A DNA stretch of 64,000 bases from Lachnospiraceae bacterium (GTDB taxonomy: Bacteria > Bacillota > Clostridia > Lachnospirales > Lachnospiraceae), in assembly GCA_017465845.1 (NCBI GenBank), contig JAFTVH010000068.1:1-64000 (forward strand). Reading direction: 5' to 3'. The notes under the pieces were generated by a model. It made no database searches. It saw nothing but the letters and a program-made list of their open reading frames with translations, and was not told where the DNA came from. Position 1 is the stretch's first letter; every line of letters starts with the position of its first letter. A program made the translations under genes and the position numbers. Below, in pieces: positions 18,462 to 27,143 of this stretch.

Positions 18462-19322
18462 ATGAAGATCAGTGAAATACATCAGAAAAAACGCCCTGTA
18501 TTGTCCTTTGAAATTTTTCCGCCCAAGCATGGTGCGGCATTGCAGAATATTGATGAAACCTTATCTATATTGAGTGAGCTCAAGCCGGATTTTATCAGTG
18601 TTACTTTCGGAGCCGGAGGCAGCTCCAACAATAACAGAACCATTGAACTTGCGAAAAAGATTAAATATGAATACCATATCGAGCCGGTAGTACATCTGAC
18701 CTGCCTGACTTATTCCAAGGCAGAAATCGATGAATTCTCCAAGATCCTGTTGGAAAACGACTTAAAGAACATACTTGCCCTGCGCGGTGACCGCAATCCG
18801 GACATTCCGCCAAAAGAAGACTTTGCCCATGCCAGTGAGCTGACAGCATATCTAAAGACCAAAGGAGATTTCTGCATAGGCGGTGCCTGCTACCCGGAAT
18901 GCCATCCCGAGTCGGCTGACAGAATCTCAGAAATGCGTCATTTGAAAGAAAAAGTGGATGCAGGAGACGAATTCCTGTTATCCCAGCTTTTCTTTGAAAA
19001 TAGTATGTTTTACTCTTTTCTGGAGGATTGCCGGATAGCCGGAATCGAAGTACCTGTAACGCCGGGAATCATGCCGGTTATCAATAAGGCACAGATTGAG
19101 CGTATGGTAACGCTTTGCGGTGCTTCCCTGCCGGAAAAATTCCGCAGAATCATGAACAGATTCGAGGATAATAAAGAAGCGTTGTTCGATGCCGGAATGG
19201 CCTATGCTTTGAGCCAGATTATTGACCTTTTGGCCAATGACGTAGAAGGAATTCATCTCTATACTATGAACAATCCTGCGGTAGCCAGAAGAATCTGCGA
19301 AGGGATTAAGAATATTATCTAA
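18462..19322 (+). CDS. metF: Methylenetetrahydrofolate reductase
   Basis: This 286-residue TIM barrel makes 5-methyl-THF from 5,10-methylene-THF. The N-terminal SFEIFPPKHG with the active-site Glu, the FISVTFGAGGSS loop, LALRGD and the AGDEFLLSQLFF / PVTPGIMPV motifs are all present. It starts after GAAGGAGACC. It stands alone, ended by the 19413 hairpin; methyl-THF feeds methionine synthesis or the Wood-Ljungdahl route. No visible methionine riboswitch. Confidence 0.95.
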   Translation: MKISEIHQKKRPVLSFEIFPPKHGAALQNIDETLSILSELKPDFISVTFGAGGSSNNNRTIELAKKIKYEYHIEPVVHLTCLTYSKAEIDEFSKILLENDLKNILALRGDRNPDIPPKEDFAHASELTAYLKTKGDFCIGGACYPECHPESADRISEMRHLKEKVDAGDEFLLSQLFFENSMFYSFLEDCRIAGIEVPVTPGIMPVINKAQIERMVTLCGASLPEKFRRIMNRFEDNKEALFDAGMAYALSQIIDLLANDVEGIHLYTMNNPAVARRICEGIKNII

Positions 19323-19373
19323 CTGAATCAAGTAAGTCCCCCTTCAAACGCGTGGATTGTTAAGGGGATTGCA

Positions 19374-19389
19374 AATATCCGCTTGATTA
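19374..19389 (+). repeat. 16-bp direct repeat, copy 1
   Basis: AATATCCGCTTGATTA occurs here and identically at 19921-19936. The two copies flank the DtxR-type regulator gene and lie 547 bases apart. Could be a recombination scar or a binding site. Confidence 0.7.
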
Positions 19390-19412
19390 ATGGATATTCG
19401 TTCAAAATAATT

Positions 19413-19438
19413 AAGGACAGCCGGCAATGGCTGTCCTT
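19413..19438. terminator. Terminator metF / DtxR regulator
   Basis: AAGGACAGCC (19413-19422) pairs with GGCTGTCCTT (19429-19438), loop GGCAAT. It can serve both converging genes. Confidence 0.75.
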
Positions 19439-19448
19439 TGTAATAGCA

Positions 19449-19814
19449 TCATTGGTTGGATGCATGCTTTTTAATTGCCTCAAAACTTTCGCTGCTGATC
19501 ACGTGTTCAATCTTACAAGCATCTTCACTTGCAATGGCAGGCTCAACCCCCAATCGAATCAACCAGGCAGTGAGGAGTTCGTGTCGCTCGAAAATCATTT
19601 CGGCAATTTTACGTCCTGACTCGGTAAGATAGATAAATCCTTCTTTGGTTACCGTTATATGATTCTTTTCCCGTAGATTTTTCATAGCAACGCTGACGCT
19701 GGATTTTTTAAATCCTAATTCTTCGGCGATATCTACAGAACGCACTACAGGGTGGGATTTACTCAATATCAAAATCGTTTCAAGATAGTTTTCTGCTGAT
19801 TCGTTTATGTGCAT
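19449..19814 (-). CDS. DtxR/MntR-family metal-dependent repressor
   Basis: This 121-residue protein has the DtxR/MntR winged helix (residues 1-60: SAENYLETIL, VRSVDIAEELGFKKSSVSVAMKNL) and the dimerisation/metal-binding helices (FERHELLTAWLIRLGV, EDACKIEHVIS), where H, E, C/E and H residues bind Fe(II) or Mn(II). It lacks the SH3 domain of long DtxR proteins. The frame is open further upstream, but ATG 19814 follows AGGAGAAGG and gives the usual N-terminus MHINESAENY. A matching inverted repeat covers the promoter of the divergent gene at 20050. Confidence 0.88.
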   Translation of the reverse strand: MHINESAENYLETILILSKSHPVVRSVDIAEELGFKKSSVSVAMKNLREKNHITVTKEGFIYLTESGRKIAEMIFERHELLTAWLIRLGVEPAIASEDACKIEHVISSESFEAIKKHASNQ

Positions 19815-19920
19815 AAATTCACCTTCTCCTTCCTTTGTGTCAGTATAACACAAATGGCGATGATTCGGCAAGTAAAAGAGTTAATTTCGCAAATTGGTCG
19901 TTACAGCTCAGCTGCGGACG

Positions 19921-19936
19921 AATATCCGCTTGATTA
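19921..19936 (+). repeat. 16-bp direct repeat, copy 2
   Basis: Identical to 19374-19389. It lies 10 bases before the -35 box of the 20050 gene. Confidence 0.7.
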
Positions 19937-19946
19937 TTGATCTTGC

Positions 19947-19978
19947 TTGACAATTAATGGAAGTTAGCTTATACTAAC
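19947..19978 (+). promoter_or_regulatory. DtxR-type operator over promoter of the HMA gene
   Basis: A -35 box TTGACA (19947-19952), a 17-base spacer and a -10 box TATACT (19970-19975) form a near-perfect promoter. The inverted repeat GTTAG-CTTATA-CTAAC (19963-19978) covers the -10 and resembles DtxR/IdeR-type boxes. A metal-loaded repressor, probably the product at 19449-19814, would block it. Confidence 0.7.
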
Positions 19979-20049
19979 CATAGAAAAAGAATTTAGTCGG
20001 GTGATTGCAAGAATTGCTCTCACTGTCAGCTAGATAGGAGGAACAGTGT

Positions 20050-20409
20050 ATGGAAAATGTAATTATTATTGTAATTCTTATTGTGGTTTTATTCTTTGCA
20101 CTTCGTTCAAGTCTGAAGCATTTTGCCGGAAAAGGCGGCTGCTGTGGTGGTGGCAGTGTGCCGAAGCAGAAGAAGGTCATTCAGAATGTTCATTATCGCA
20201 AGTTGATTCAGATGGAAGGACTTCACTGCGAAAACTGTAAGAACAGTGTGGAAAAGGCTATCAACAGTATAGAAGGCGCTGCGGCGAAAGTGAATCTGAA
20301 GGAGCAGACGGCTGAAGTGGTACTGGAGAAGGATGTGGCAGATGAGGTGCTTCGAGCTGCTGTTGAGAAAGCAGGATTTCAGGTTACCCGGATCCGCAGT
20401 ATTGCATAG
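20050..20409 (+). CDS. Single-helix membrane protein with HMA metal-binding domain
   Basis: This 119-residue protein begins with one membrane helix (about 4-19), then a Cys/Gly patch KGGCCGGGS like the FeoB-associated Cys-rich proteins, then an HMA domain with metal motif LHCENCKNSVEK (about 58-119). So it looks like a membrane-tethered metallochaperone. The promoter carries a DtxR-type box, so iron or manganese control is likely, although HMA domains usually bind Cu, Zn or similar soft ions. No feoB lies nearby. Start ATG 20050 follows AGGAGG by about six bases. A terminator follows directly. Confidence 0.8.
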   Translation: MENVIIIVILIVVLFFALRSSLKHFAGKGGCCGGGSVPKQKKVIQNVHYRKLIQMEGLHCENCKNSVEKAINSIEGAAAKVNLKEQTAEVVLEKDVADEVLRAAVEKAGFQVTRIRSIA

Positions 20410-20441
20410 TAATTGCTAGAATACATATTTTATGATAAAGT

Positions 20442-20483
20442 AAAAGCATCGGCAGAAAACAAATATCTGCAGGTGCTTTTTTT
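20442..20483 (+). terminator. Terminator after the HMA gene
   Basis: AAAAGCATCGGCAGA pairs with TCTGCAGGTGCTTTT with one mismatch and G-U pairs, followed by a T7 run. Good rho-independent shape. Confidence 0.8.
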
Positions 20484-20726
20484 ATTCGCTATAAGGAGAT
20501 TTCCGTGGAACCAAACCAAAATCAAAGAATTTAGTACAATCCGGCGAGAGCCGTTGCATCGCTGGTTTGCGCAGCCGTACTGCAAGATTAGTAATTTATC
20601 TTTTCTAAAGATTTGTAATTTACCTCTACTTATGATACAATAATTGTTGCTATTTGAAGACTTGCGGACAACCGGAAGCGGCACTCTCAGCCAGTTCTGT
20701 AAACCGCAGCAATGGGAGGTATCATG
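20484..20726. promoter_or_regulatory. Intergenic stretch before the flavodoxin-fold gene
   Basis: No gene seen. The end holds the likely promoter (TTGTAA near 20613 and TATGATACAAT near 20630-20640). The 80 bases before the start could form weak stems; no known riboswitch motif recognised. Confidence 0.4.
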
Positions 20727-21347
20727 ATGAAAGTTTTATTGGTAAACGGAAGCCCACACGCAAAGGGCTGCACATATACAGCATTGGAAGAAGTTGCAGG
20801 CGCGCTGAACAATCAGAGCATTGAAACGGAGATTTTCTGGCTGGGCGTAGACCCCATCGCAGGCTGCATCGGCTGCGCTTCCTGCAGAAAGACAGGCGAA
20901 TGCTTCCGCAAAGATATCGTAAATGAATTTTCAGAGAAAGCGAAAGAAGCAGACGGCTTTATCTTCGGTACACCGGTACATTATGCAGCTGCATCCGGTG
21001 CGCTTACATCCTTTATGGACAGAGCATTTTACAGTGCAGGTTCTGCCATGGCCGGCAAGCCGGGAGCCTGTGTGGCAAGTTGCAGAAGAGGCGGCGCAAC
21101 AGCTACCTTTGACCAGCTGAATAAATATATGACCATCAACGGCATGCCTGTCGTATCCAGTCAGTACTGGAACATGGTGCACGGCAACACACCGGATGAG
21201 GTACGCCGGGATTTAGAGGGTCTGCAGACGATGCGTACCCTTGGCAACAATATGGCATGGCTGTTAAAGTGCATTGCTCTGGGCAAGGAAAACGGAATCA
21301 CTTTCCCGGAGAGAGAACCCGCTGTGAAAACGAATTTTATAAGGTAG
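20727..21347 (+). CDS. NADPH-dependent FMN reductase / flavodoxin-fold protein
   Basis: This 206-residue protein has a flavodoxin-like FMN site: LVNGSPHAKGCTYTAL at the N-terminus and FGTPVHYAAASGALTSFMDRAF, GACVASCRRGG further on. The C-G-C-ASCRK segment (CIGCASCRKTGEC) is the Cys cluster seen in iron-sulfur flavoproteins of anaerobes, so it may carry a [4Fe-4S] cluster. GGGAGG is seven bases before ATG 20727 (ATG 20724 and 20712 are possible). Electron transfer role inferred. It precedes the RNase H gene by five bases, probably one transcript. Confidence 0.85.
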   Translation: MKVLLVNGSPHAKGCTYTALEEVAGALNNQSIETEIFWLGVDPIAGCIGCASCRKTGECFRKDIVNEFSEKAKEADGFIFGTPVHYAAASGALTSFMDRAFYSAGSAMAGKPGACVASCRRGGATATFDQLNKYMTINGMPVVSSQYWNMVHGNTPDEVRRDLEGLQTMRTLGNNMAWLLKCIALGKENGITFPEREPAVKTNFIR

Positions 21348-21352
21348 GTAAT

Positions 21353-21889
21353 ATGGCAGCAAAAAAAACGATCAATATGGAGAACGTTAAGGCAATCCGC
21401 CCGGCTTCCCCTGATGAAATCATAGCGTATGTGGATGGCAGCTATGACCATTCCATCCGGCACTATGCCTTTGGCTGTGTCTTCATCTTGCCGGATGGCA
21501 GGGTGTATGTGGAAAATGGAAACGGTGATAATCCGGACTCAGCAGCACTGCGCAATGTGACAGGAGAGATGCTGGGAGCCATGTTCGCGGTGCGCTTTGC
21601 CATTGTAAATGGCTTTCGGAGCATTGAGATCCGCTACGATTATGAGGGAATCGAGAAATGGGTGACAGGCGCCTGGAAAAGTAAGACAGAGCTGACGCAG
21701 AAATATGCACAGGCTATGAGAAAGTGGTCTGATAATGTGCAGATCAGATTTACCAAGGTAGTTGCCCACACCAATGTATATTATAATGAAATGGCTGACA
21801 AACTGGCTAAGGAAGCACTACCGGGCTTGAAGGGAGTGCCTTCCGTAAGGAAAATCAGTGAAATGGAGCCTGTAAATGGAACAGATTAG
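21353..21889 (+). CDS. Ribonuclease HI-type protein
   Basis: This 178-residue protein has the RNase H fold and its acidic residues: D in YVDGSYD, E in TGEMLGAMFA, D in RYDYEG, and D in NEMADKLAKEAL after HTNVYYN. It cuts RNA in RNA-DNA hybrids. The frame extends upstream over the preceding gene, but ATG 21353 is five bases after that gene's stop. Its 3' end overlaps the next gene by 14 bases. About 18 residues precede the domain, without the viroplasmin motif. Confidence 0.85.
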   Translation: MAAKKTINMENVKAIRPASPDEIIAYVDGSYDHSIRHYAFGCVFILPDGRVYVENGNGDNPDSAALRNVTGEMLGAMFAVRFAIVNGFRSIEIRYDYEGIEKWVTGAWKSKTELTQKYAQAMRKWSDNVQIRFTKVVAHTNVYYNEMADKLAKEALPGLKGVPSVRKISEMEPVNGTD

Positions 21890-22610
21890 ACTAAATAAAT
21901 ATCTGGCAGATCACGGCATCTGCTCCCGCAGAGAAGCAGACCGACTGATAGAGCAGTGCCGGGTGACGGTAAATGGTCGTATCGCCGGCATGGGTACAAA
22001 GGTGTCGGATGAGGATGAGGTGGCGCTGAACGGCAAACGAATCGGCGGAAAGCCGAAGACAGTAGTGCTGGCTTTTTATAAACCGGTAGGCGTGACCTGC
22101 ACGGAGAAGGACCGCCATGCAGAAAAAATCATTACAGACATGATTCATTATCCCATAAGAGTGACGTATGCAGGCCGACTGGACAAAGATTCAGAGGGCT
22201 TGCTTCTTCTGACCAATGACGGAAAGCTGATAGATGCCATGATGCGCGGTGCCAACCGCCACGAAAAGGAATATGTGGTAAAGGTGGATAAAGAAATCAC
22301 CGAAGAATTTCTGGAGACTATGAGCGCCGGTATCTATCTGAAAGAACTGGAGCGGACCACAAGACCCTGTCAGGTGAAAGCAGAAGGAAAATTCACCTTT
22401 CGGATCATCCTGACCCAGGGGCTCAACCGCCAGATCCGCAGGATGTGCGAAGCCTGCGGTTATGAAGTAAAGAAGCTTAAGAGGGTCAGAATCATGAACA
22501 TCAGCCTGGATAGGATTCCTTATGGAAAATATCGGGAACTGACGGAAAGCGAAATGGAACAGTTATATACGCTTGCAGGACTGAAACCACAGGAAACTTT
22601 GGAAATATAA
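21876..22610 (+). CDS. 23S rRNA pseudouridine synthase (RluB/RluF type)
   Basis: This 244-residue enzyme has an S4 RNA-binding domain (RLNKYLADHGICSRREADRL) and the RsuA-family catalytic motif with Asp in AGRLDKDSEGLLLLT, then QGLNRQIRRMCEACGY. It converts uridine to pseudouridine in rRNA. The exact target (U2604/2605-like) cannot be told from this. It overlaps RNase H upstream and ligA by one base (TAATG) downstream, so it is translationally coupled. Confidence 0.9.
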   Translation: MEQIRLNKYLADHGICSRREADRLIEQCRVTVNGRIAGMGTKVSDEDEVALNGKRIGGKPKTVVLAFYKPVGVTCTEKDRHAEKIITDMIHYPIRVTYAGRLDKDSEGLLLLTNDGKLIDAMMRGANRHEKEYVVKVDKEITEEFLETMSAGIYLKELERTTRPCQVKAEGKFTFRIILTQGLNRQIRRMCEACGYEVKKLKRVRIMNISLDRIPYGKYRELTESEMEQLYTLAGLKPQETLEI

Positions 22611-24595
22611 TGAGGCAGGAGAAAATGCAAAGTAATCAATCAGAAAGAATCAAATATTTGGTGGAAACGCTGAATGAAGCAGCCAAGGCCTACTATGCAG
22701 AGGACAGGGAGATCATGAGCAACTTTGAATATGACAAGTTGTATGATGAACTTGTTGCGCTGGAGGAAGAAACAGGTATCGTGCTCTCCAACAGTCCTAC
22801 CGTGACCGTTGGATATGAAGCAGTGGAGGAACTGCCCAAGGAACGTCACGAAAGTCCCATGCTTTCTCTGGGAAAGACCAAGAGCAGGGAAGAACTGCGG
22901 GATTGGCTTCAGGGACAGGAAGGACTTCTCAGTTGGAAGCTGGACGGTCTGACGGTAGTGCTCACCTATCAGGGGGGAAAGCTGGTAAAAGCCGTTACCA
23001 GGGGAAATGGCGAAATCGGTGAAGTCATCACCAATAATGCCAGAACATTTAAGAATCTGCCGGTGAGCATTTCTTTTCGGGGAGAACTGGTGCTTCGCGG
23101 TGAGGCGGTTATCAGCTACAGTGATTTTGAAAAGATTAATGCGCAGATTGAAGATGTAGACGCAAAATATAAGAATCCCCGTAATCTTTGCAGCGGTTCT
23201 GTAAGGCAGCTGAATAATGAGATTACTGCCAGGAGAAATGTAAAGCTGTATGCATTTACACTGGTCAGTGCAGAAGGCGTGGATTTTGAGAATTCCAGGG
23301 AGAAACAGTTCCTGTTTCTAAAAGAACAGGGTTTCGATGTGGTAGATTACATCAAAGTAAATCAGGAGAATATTCTGGAGGCTGTGGAGGAATTTGAGCA
23401 CCGGATCTCGGATTATGATATTCCATCAGACGGGCTGGTACTGACTTATGAAGATATTGCCTATGGGCAGTCTCTGGGGCGTACTGCCAAGTTCCCGAGA
23501 CATTCCATTGCTTTTAAATGGGCTGATGAAATCAGGGAGACCACCCTTATGGATATCGAATGGAGTGCCAGCAGAACAGGGCTTATCAATCCGGTGGCAA
23601 TCTTCGAGCCTGTAGAATTGGAGGGAACGACGGTAAGCCGTGCTTCTGTCCACAATGTCAGCATTGTCAGAAGTCTGCGACTGGGAATCGGTGACAGGAT
23701 TACCGTGTATAAAGCTAACATGATTATCCCACAGATTGCAGAGAATCTGACCGGCAGCGATACTTTGGAAATTCCAAAGGTATGTCCTGTCTGCGGTGGG
23801 GCTACTCAAATACGGCAGATCAACGATGTGCAGTCACTGTACTGTACCAATGAAGATTGTGCTGCCAAGAAAATCAAAGCCTATACACTGTTTGTCAGCC
23901 GGGATGCATTGAATATAGATGGCCTGAGTGAGGCTACGCTGGAGAAGTTTATTGATCAGGGATTCATCCATGAATATGCGGACCTGTATCATCTTGACCG
24001 ATATGAGGAAGTGATTACTCAGATGGAAGGTTTTGGAGTGAAGTCCTACCAGAATCTGATTCAGAGTGTAGATACCTCCAGGAAGACTACGCTTCCCAGG
24101 ATTATCTACGGACTGGGCATTGCTAATATCGGTGTGGCCAATGCAAAGATGCTTTGCAGGCATTTTGACTATGACCTTGAGCGGATGAAACAGGCAGATG
24201 TGGAAGAGCTGAGCGCCATTGAAGGCGTTGGCGAGGTGATCGCTGCTGCTTTTGTGGAGTATATGCACCGGGAAGAAAATCTGATAAAGATTGACAATCT
24301 GATGAAGGAACTGGAAGTGGAAATTCCGCAGATAGATGTGTCTGCTCAGACCCTTACCGGAAAAGTGTTCGTTATCACCGGCAGTCTGGAGCATTACAGC
24401 AGCAGAAATGAACTGAAGGAAATCATTGAACAAAAGGGCGGTAAAGTGACAGGAAGCGTGACTTCCAAGACGGATTGCCTGATTAATAATGATATTGCAT
24501 CCACATCTTCTAAAAATAAAAAAGCGAAGGAACTGAATATTCCTATCATTACGGAGGAGCAGTTCCGCAGTGAATACCTGGGGATTCGGGAGTAA
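22610..24595 (+). CDS. ligA: NAD-dependent DNA ligase
   Basis: This 661-residue enzyme joins nicks using NAD. It has the Ia domain, the nucleotidyltransferase with adenylated K110 in WKLDG, the OB fold, a four-Cys zinc finger (CPVCGG...YCTNEDC), HhH repeats (GLGIANIGVANAK, IEGVGEVIAAAF) and a C-terminal BRCT (GKVFVITGSLEHYSSR). Start may be ATG 22610 (overlapping the previous stop) or ATG 22625, which has AGGAG three bases before it. Essential core gene. Confidence 0.95.
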   Translation: MRQEKMQSNQSERIKYLVETLNEAAKAYYAEDREIMSNFEYDKLYDELVALEEETGIVLSNSPTVTVGYEAVEELPKERHESPMLSLGKTKSREELRDWLQGQEGLLSWKLDGLTVVLTYQGGKLVKAVTRGNGEIGEVITNNARTFKNLPVSISFRGELVLRGEAVISYSDFEKINAQIEDVDAKYKNPRNLCSGSVRQLNNEITARRNVKLYAFTLVSAEGVDFENSREKQFLFLKEQGFDVVDYIKVNQENILEAVEEFEHRISDYDIPSDGLVLTYEDIAYGQSLGRTAKFPRHSIAFKWADEIRETTLMDIEWSASRTGLINPVAIFEPVELEGTTVSRASVHNVSIVRSLRLGIGDRITVYKANMIIPQIAENLTGSDTLEIPKVCPVCGGATQIRQINDVQSLYCTNEDCAAKKIKAYTLFVSRDALNIDGLSEATLEKFIDQGFIHEYADLYHLDRYEEVITQMEGFGVKSYQNLIQSVDTSRKTTLPRIIYGLGIANIGVANAKMLCRHFDYDLERMKQADVEELSAIEGVGEVIAAAFVEYMHREENLIKIDNLMKELEVEIPQIDVSAQTLTGKVFVITGSLEHYSSRNELKEIIEQKGGKVTGSVTSKTDCLINNDIASTSSKNKKAKELNIPIITEEQFRSEYLGIRE

Positions 24596-24681
24596 GTAAC
24601 TTGTTCGTAGGGAATAAAAGCACAGGAATGAAAAGCCCGGAAAATAAAAGCCTTGGAAATAAAAAATAGGAGGATAGGAAA

Positions 24682-25596
24682 ATGCCTATTAAGACACAAA
24701 GTGATTTGCCCGCAAGGGAGATCCTGGAGAATGAAAATATATTTGTGATGGATGAGTACCGCGCCTTGCATCAGGACATCCGTCCCCTGCAGGTGCTGAT
24801 TTTAAATAATATGCCTGTAAAACAGGATACTGAACTGCAGCTTCTTCGTGCCCTGTCCAACACACCGCTGCAGATTGACGTGACTTTTATGAATGTAAAG
24901 AGCCATGTCTCTCAAAATACATCTGCCAGTCATCTGAATAAATTCTATACCACCCTGGATGAAGTCAGAGATCAGAAGTTTGACGGAATGATCGTAACAG
25001 GTGCGCCGGTAGAAGACATCAGTTTTGAAGAGGTGGATTATTGGGAGGAGACCTGCGAGATCCTGGACTGGGCTGAAACCCATGTGACATCCACACTTCA
25101 CATCTGCTGGGCTGCGCAGGCAGGACTTTATCATTATTATGGTATTAACAAGAAGCAGCTGCCGCAAAAATTGTTTGGTGTATACGAACATAAAGTGTCC
25201 AATCGTAAGATTCCTCTTGTAAGAGGTTTTGATGATATTTTCCTGGCACCACACAGCCGTCATACCGAGACACCGGCAGAGGCTATTCATGCTTGCAAGG
25301 AACTGACTGTACTGGCCGAGTCACCCGTGGCAGGGGTGTTCCTGGCGATTGCCGAAAACGGCAAAAAGATTTTTGTCAACGGTCATCCGGAGTACGACAG
25401 GTATACTTTGAATAATGAATATTATCGTGATTTGAATAAAGGGCTGCCGATTCAGGTGCCGTATAATTATTATCCTAATGATAATCCGGAGGAGAAACCG
25501 TTGTTGCAGTGGAGGTCACATAGTAATAATCTGTACAGCAACTGGCTGAATTATTACGTTTATCAGGCTACCCCCTATGATATCAGGGAAATTTAA
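24682..25596 (+). CDS. metA: Homoserine O-acetyltransferase (MetA family)
   Basis: This 304-residue enzyme activates homoserine for methionine synthesis. Catalytic C142 stands in LHICWAAQAGLY, with the His/Glu pair in NGHPEYDR. Residue 111 is Glu (TGAPVE). In MetA proteins Glu at this place goes with acetyl-CoA use, Gly with succinyl-CoA, so acetyl transfer is predicted. Start ATG 24682 follows AGGAGGATAGG. No SAM riboswitch is visible in the 86 bases upstream. Confidence 0.93.
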   Translation: MPIKTQSDLPAREILENENIFVMDEYRALHQDIRPLQVLILNNMPVKQDTELQLLRALSNTPLQIDVTFMNVKSHVSQNTSASHLNKFYTTLDEVRDQKFDGMIVTGAPVEDISFEEVDYWEETCEILDWAETHVTSTLHICWAAQAGLYHYYGINKKQLPQKLFGVYEHKVSNRKIPLVRGFDDIFLAPHSRHTETPAEAIHACKELTVLAESPVAGVFLAIAENGKKIFVNGHPEYDRYTLNNEYYRDLNKGLPIQVPYNYYPNDNPEEKPLLQWRSHSNNLYSNWLNYYVYQATPYDIREI

Positions 25597-25750
25597 GAAA
25601 ATCAGGTATAATTTTCCTGTCTTGTCCATATACTGGAAATAAGCAATGTGGCAGAACATGTTCTACGAAATTTGACATTTGCGCAGAAGGCTGCTGCAGC
25701 GCATTTGAAATCTACGGCAAATTGATCAGCCGGAGAATCAGGAGGTATAT

Positions 25751-25990
25751 ATGGCAAGAGGACCGAAGAAAACAATTGAAGAGAAAATCACGGCAAAGCA
25801 AGAACTGATTTCTGCCCTTCTGACCAGAATCGAGTCTGAGAAAAAGGAACTGGAGGCTTTGTACGAGGAGAAAAGAATCAAAGATCTGGGAACTGTGAAT
25901 GATTTGATTGAAGAAGCGGGCTTAAGCCCTGAGGAAGCAGCGGAGGCGTTGCAGCAGTATCTGGACAGCAGGATGGCAAATGCGTCCTGA
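25751..25990 (+). CDS. Small coiled-coil protein of unknown function
   Basis: This 79-residue protein starts MARGPKKTIEEKI and is highly charged, with one long helix likely to form a coiled coil (about 8-48) and a C-terminal helical stretch (GLSPEEAAEALQQYLDS). AGGAGG precedes it by six bases and a terminator follows, so it is a true single gene. I do not recognise a domain. The basic start and coiled coil suggest a nucleic-acid or scaffold role, without direct support. Confidence 0.7.
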   Translation: MARGPKKTIEEKITAKQELISALLTRIESEKKELEALYEEKRIKDLGTVNDLIEEAGLSPEEAAEALQQYLDSRMANAS

Positions 25991-26012
25991 TGCAGAGGTA
26001 AGTATTTGGAGA

Positions 26013-26053
26013 GGAAGTCGTTGTACTTAGGCGGTACGCGGCTTCTTTTTTTT
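26013..26053 (+). terminator. Terminator after the coiled-coil gene
   Basis: GAAGTCGTTGTAC pairs with GTACGCGGCTTC (one bulge), followed by a run of eight T. Confidence 0.8.
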
Positions 26054-26059
26054 GTGCGC

Positions 26060-26095
26060 ATAATATTGCTTTGAGCAGCGAAGCTGTGAACAGTA
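26060..26095 (+). repeat. 36-nt interspersed repeat, copy A
   Basis: This stretch around TGAGCAGCGAAGCT and TGAACAGTA is repeated at 44504-44539 with three substitutions. Both copies directly follow a terminator and precede a gene with a PD-(D/E)XK-type nuclease domain. The core can fold through AGC/GCT. Confidence 0.7.
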
Positions 26096-26219
26096 CAGCT
26101 TGTGAATTAAAAGGTTAATAAAAGGTTGAAAAACGGTTGCTTTGCGGGTGCCAATGTGATACGATTATGTTAGATAAAAAAGGATGGATTAATTGAAGTG
26201 TATAGAAGGGGGAAGTTGA

Positions 26220-27089
26220 ATGACATTGGAAGAAATGAAGCGAATTAAGCAGGAACGTGGCTATACGATGGCACAGTTGTCTGAATATAGTGGTGTTCCG
26301 TTAGGTACGCTGCAGAAGATATTTACCGGGGAGACTGCCTACCCGCGTTACGCTACTCGTCAGGCAATTGAGAGGGTACTTGCCGGAGAGGAGACGATTC
26401 CTTCAGGGGGCACGATGCCAACCAAGAATGAGCACAAGCCGGCTGCATATGGTGATGGAGAAAAGCAAAAGACAACACATACGATGTGTGTAAGCGAGCC
26501 TGCGAATGCATATGGAGTTCAAAGAGGAAAACGTCAGGGAGAATACACAGTAGCAGACTATTATACATTACCTGATGAACTAAGGGCAGAGCTGATTGAT
26601 GGTGTAATTTATGATATGAGTGCCCCGGGATTTGTACATCAGAGGATAGCCGGCAAAATGTTTTCCTATGTGGATGCATATATTCAGAAAAAAGGCGGCA
26701 ATTGCATCCCTGCTATCTCTCCTGTAGATGTTCGCCTCGATTGTGATGATAAAACGATGATGCAACCGGATTTGGTTATTGTGTGTGACAGGAATAAGAT
26801 TAAGCGCTGGGGAATTATGGGAGCTCCTGAATTTGTGCTGGAAGTGGTATCCAACTCTACACGCAAGATGGATTATACGAAAAAATTACAGAAATATGCT
26901 GAAGCCGGTGTAAAAGAATATTGGATCATTGACCCGGAGAAAAAGATTTTGATGGCATATGATTTTGTGAATGAGAATATGCCCTGTATCTATCCACTGG
27001 AAGGAAAAGCAGGTCTTGCGCTTTACAACGGAGATTTACAGATTGATCTTAAGGAAATTGCAGACTTGATCCAGGACTGGCCGGAATAG
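26220..27089 (+). CDS. HTH (XRE) - Uma2 family PD-(D/E)XK fusion protein
   Basis: This 289-residue protein has an N-terminal XRE-like helix-turn-helix (about 1-58; YTMAQLSEYSGVPLGTLQKI), a variable linker and a Uma2/DUF820 domain (about 103-285). The latter has the restriction-like fold: PDLVIV (D), EFVLEVVS (E), and KYAEAGVKEYWIID. Uma2 proteins are common in bacteria but unproven as nucleases. The HTH link suggests a DNA-binding factor or a defence/regulator gene. The start ATG 26220 follows AAGGGGGAAG. A symmetric terminator follows. Confidence 0.85.
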   Translation: MTLEEMKRIKQERGYTMAQLSEYSGVPLGTLQKIFTGETAYPRYATRQAIERVLAGEETIPSGGTMPTKNEHKPAAYGDGEKQKTTHTMCVSEPANAYGVQRGKRQGEYTVADYYTLPDELRAELIDGVIYDMSAPGFVHQRIAGKMFSYVDAYIQKKGGNCIPAISPVDVRLDCDDKTMMQPDLVIVCDRNKIKRWGIMGAPEFVLEVVSNSTRKMDYTKKLQKYAEAGVKEYWIIDPEKKILMAYDFVNENMPCIYPLEGKAGLALYNGDLQIDLKEIADLIQDWPE

Positions 27090-27093
27090 AAAA

Positions 27094-27129
27094 ACAACCG
27101 GGACGGTTCAGGTGGAATGTCCCGGTTGT
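27094..27129. terminator. Bidirectional hairpin Uma2 / activase
   Basis: ACAACCGGGAC (27094-27104) pairs with GTCCCGGTTGT (27119-27129). It sits between converging genes; the U tract is short. Confidence 0.65.
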
Positions 27130-27143
27130 ATGCATATGTAACG

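Noticed and set aside
24596..24681. SAM riboswitch before metA
   Set aside because: Region too short and no S-box core seen.
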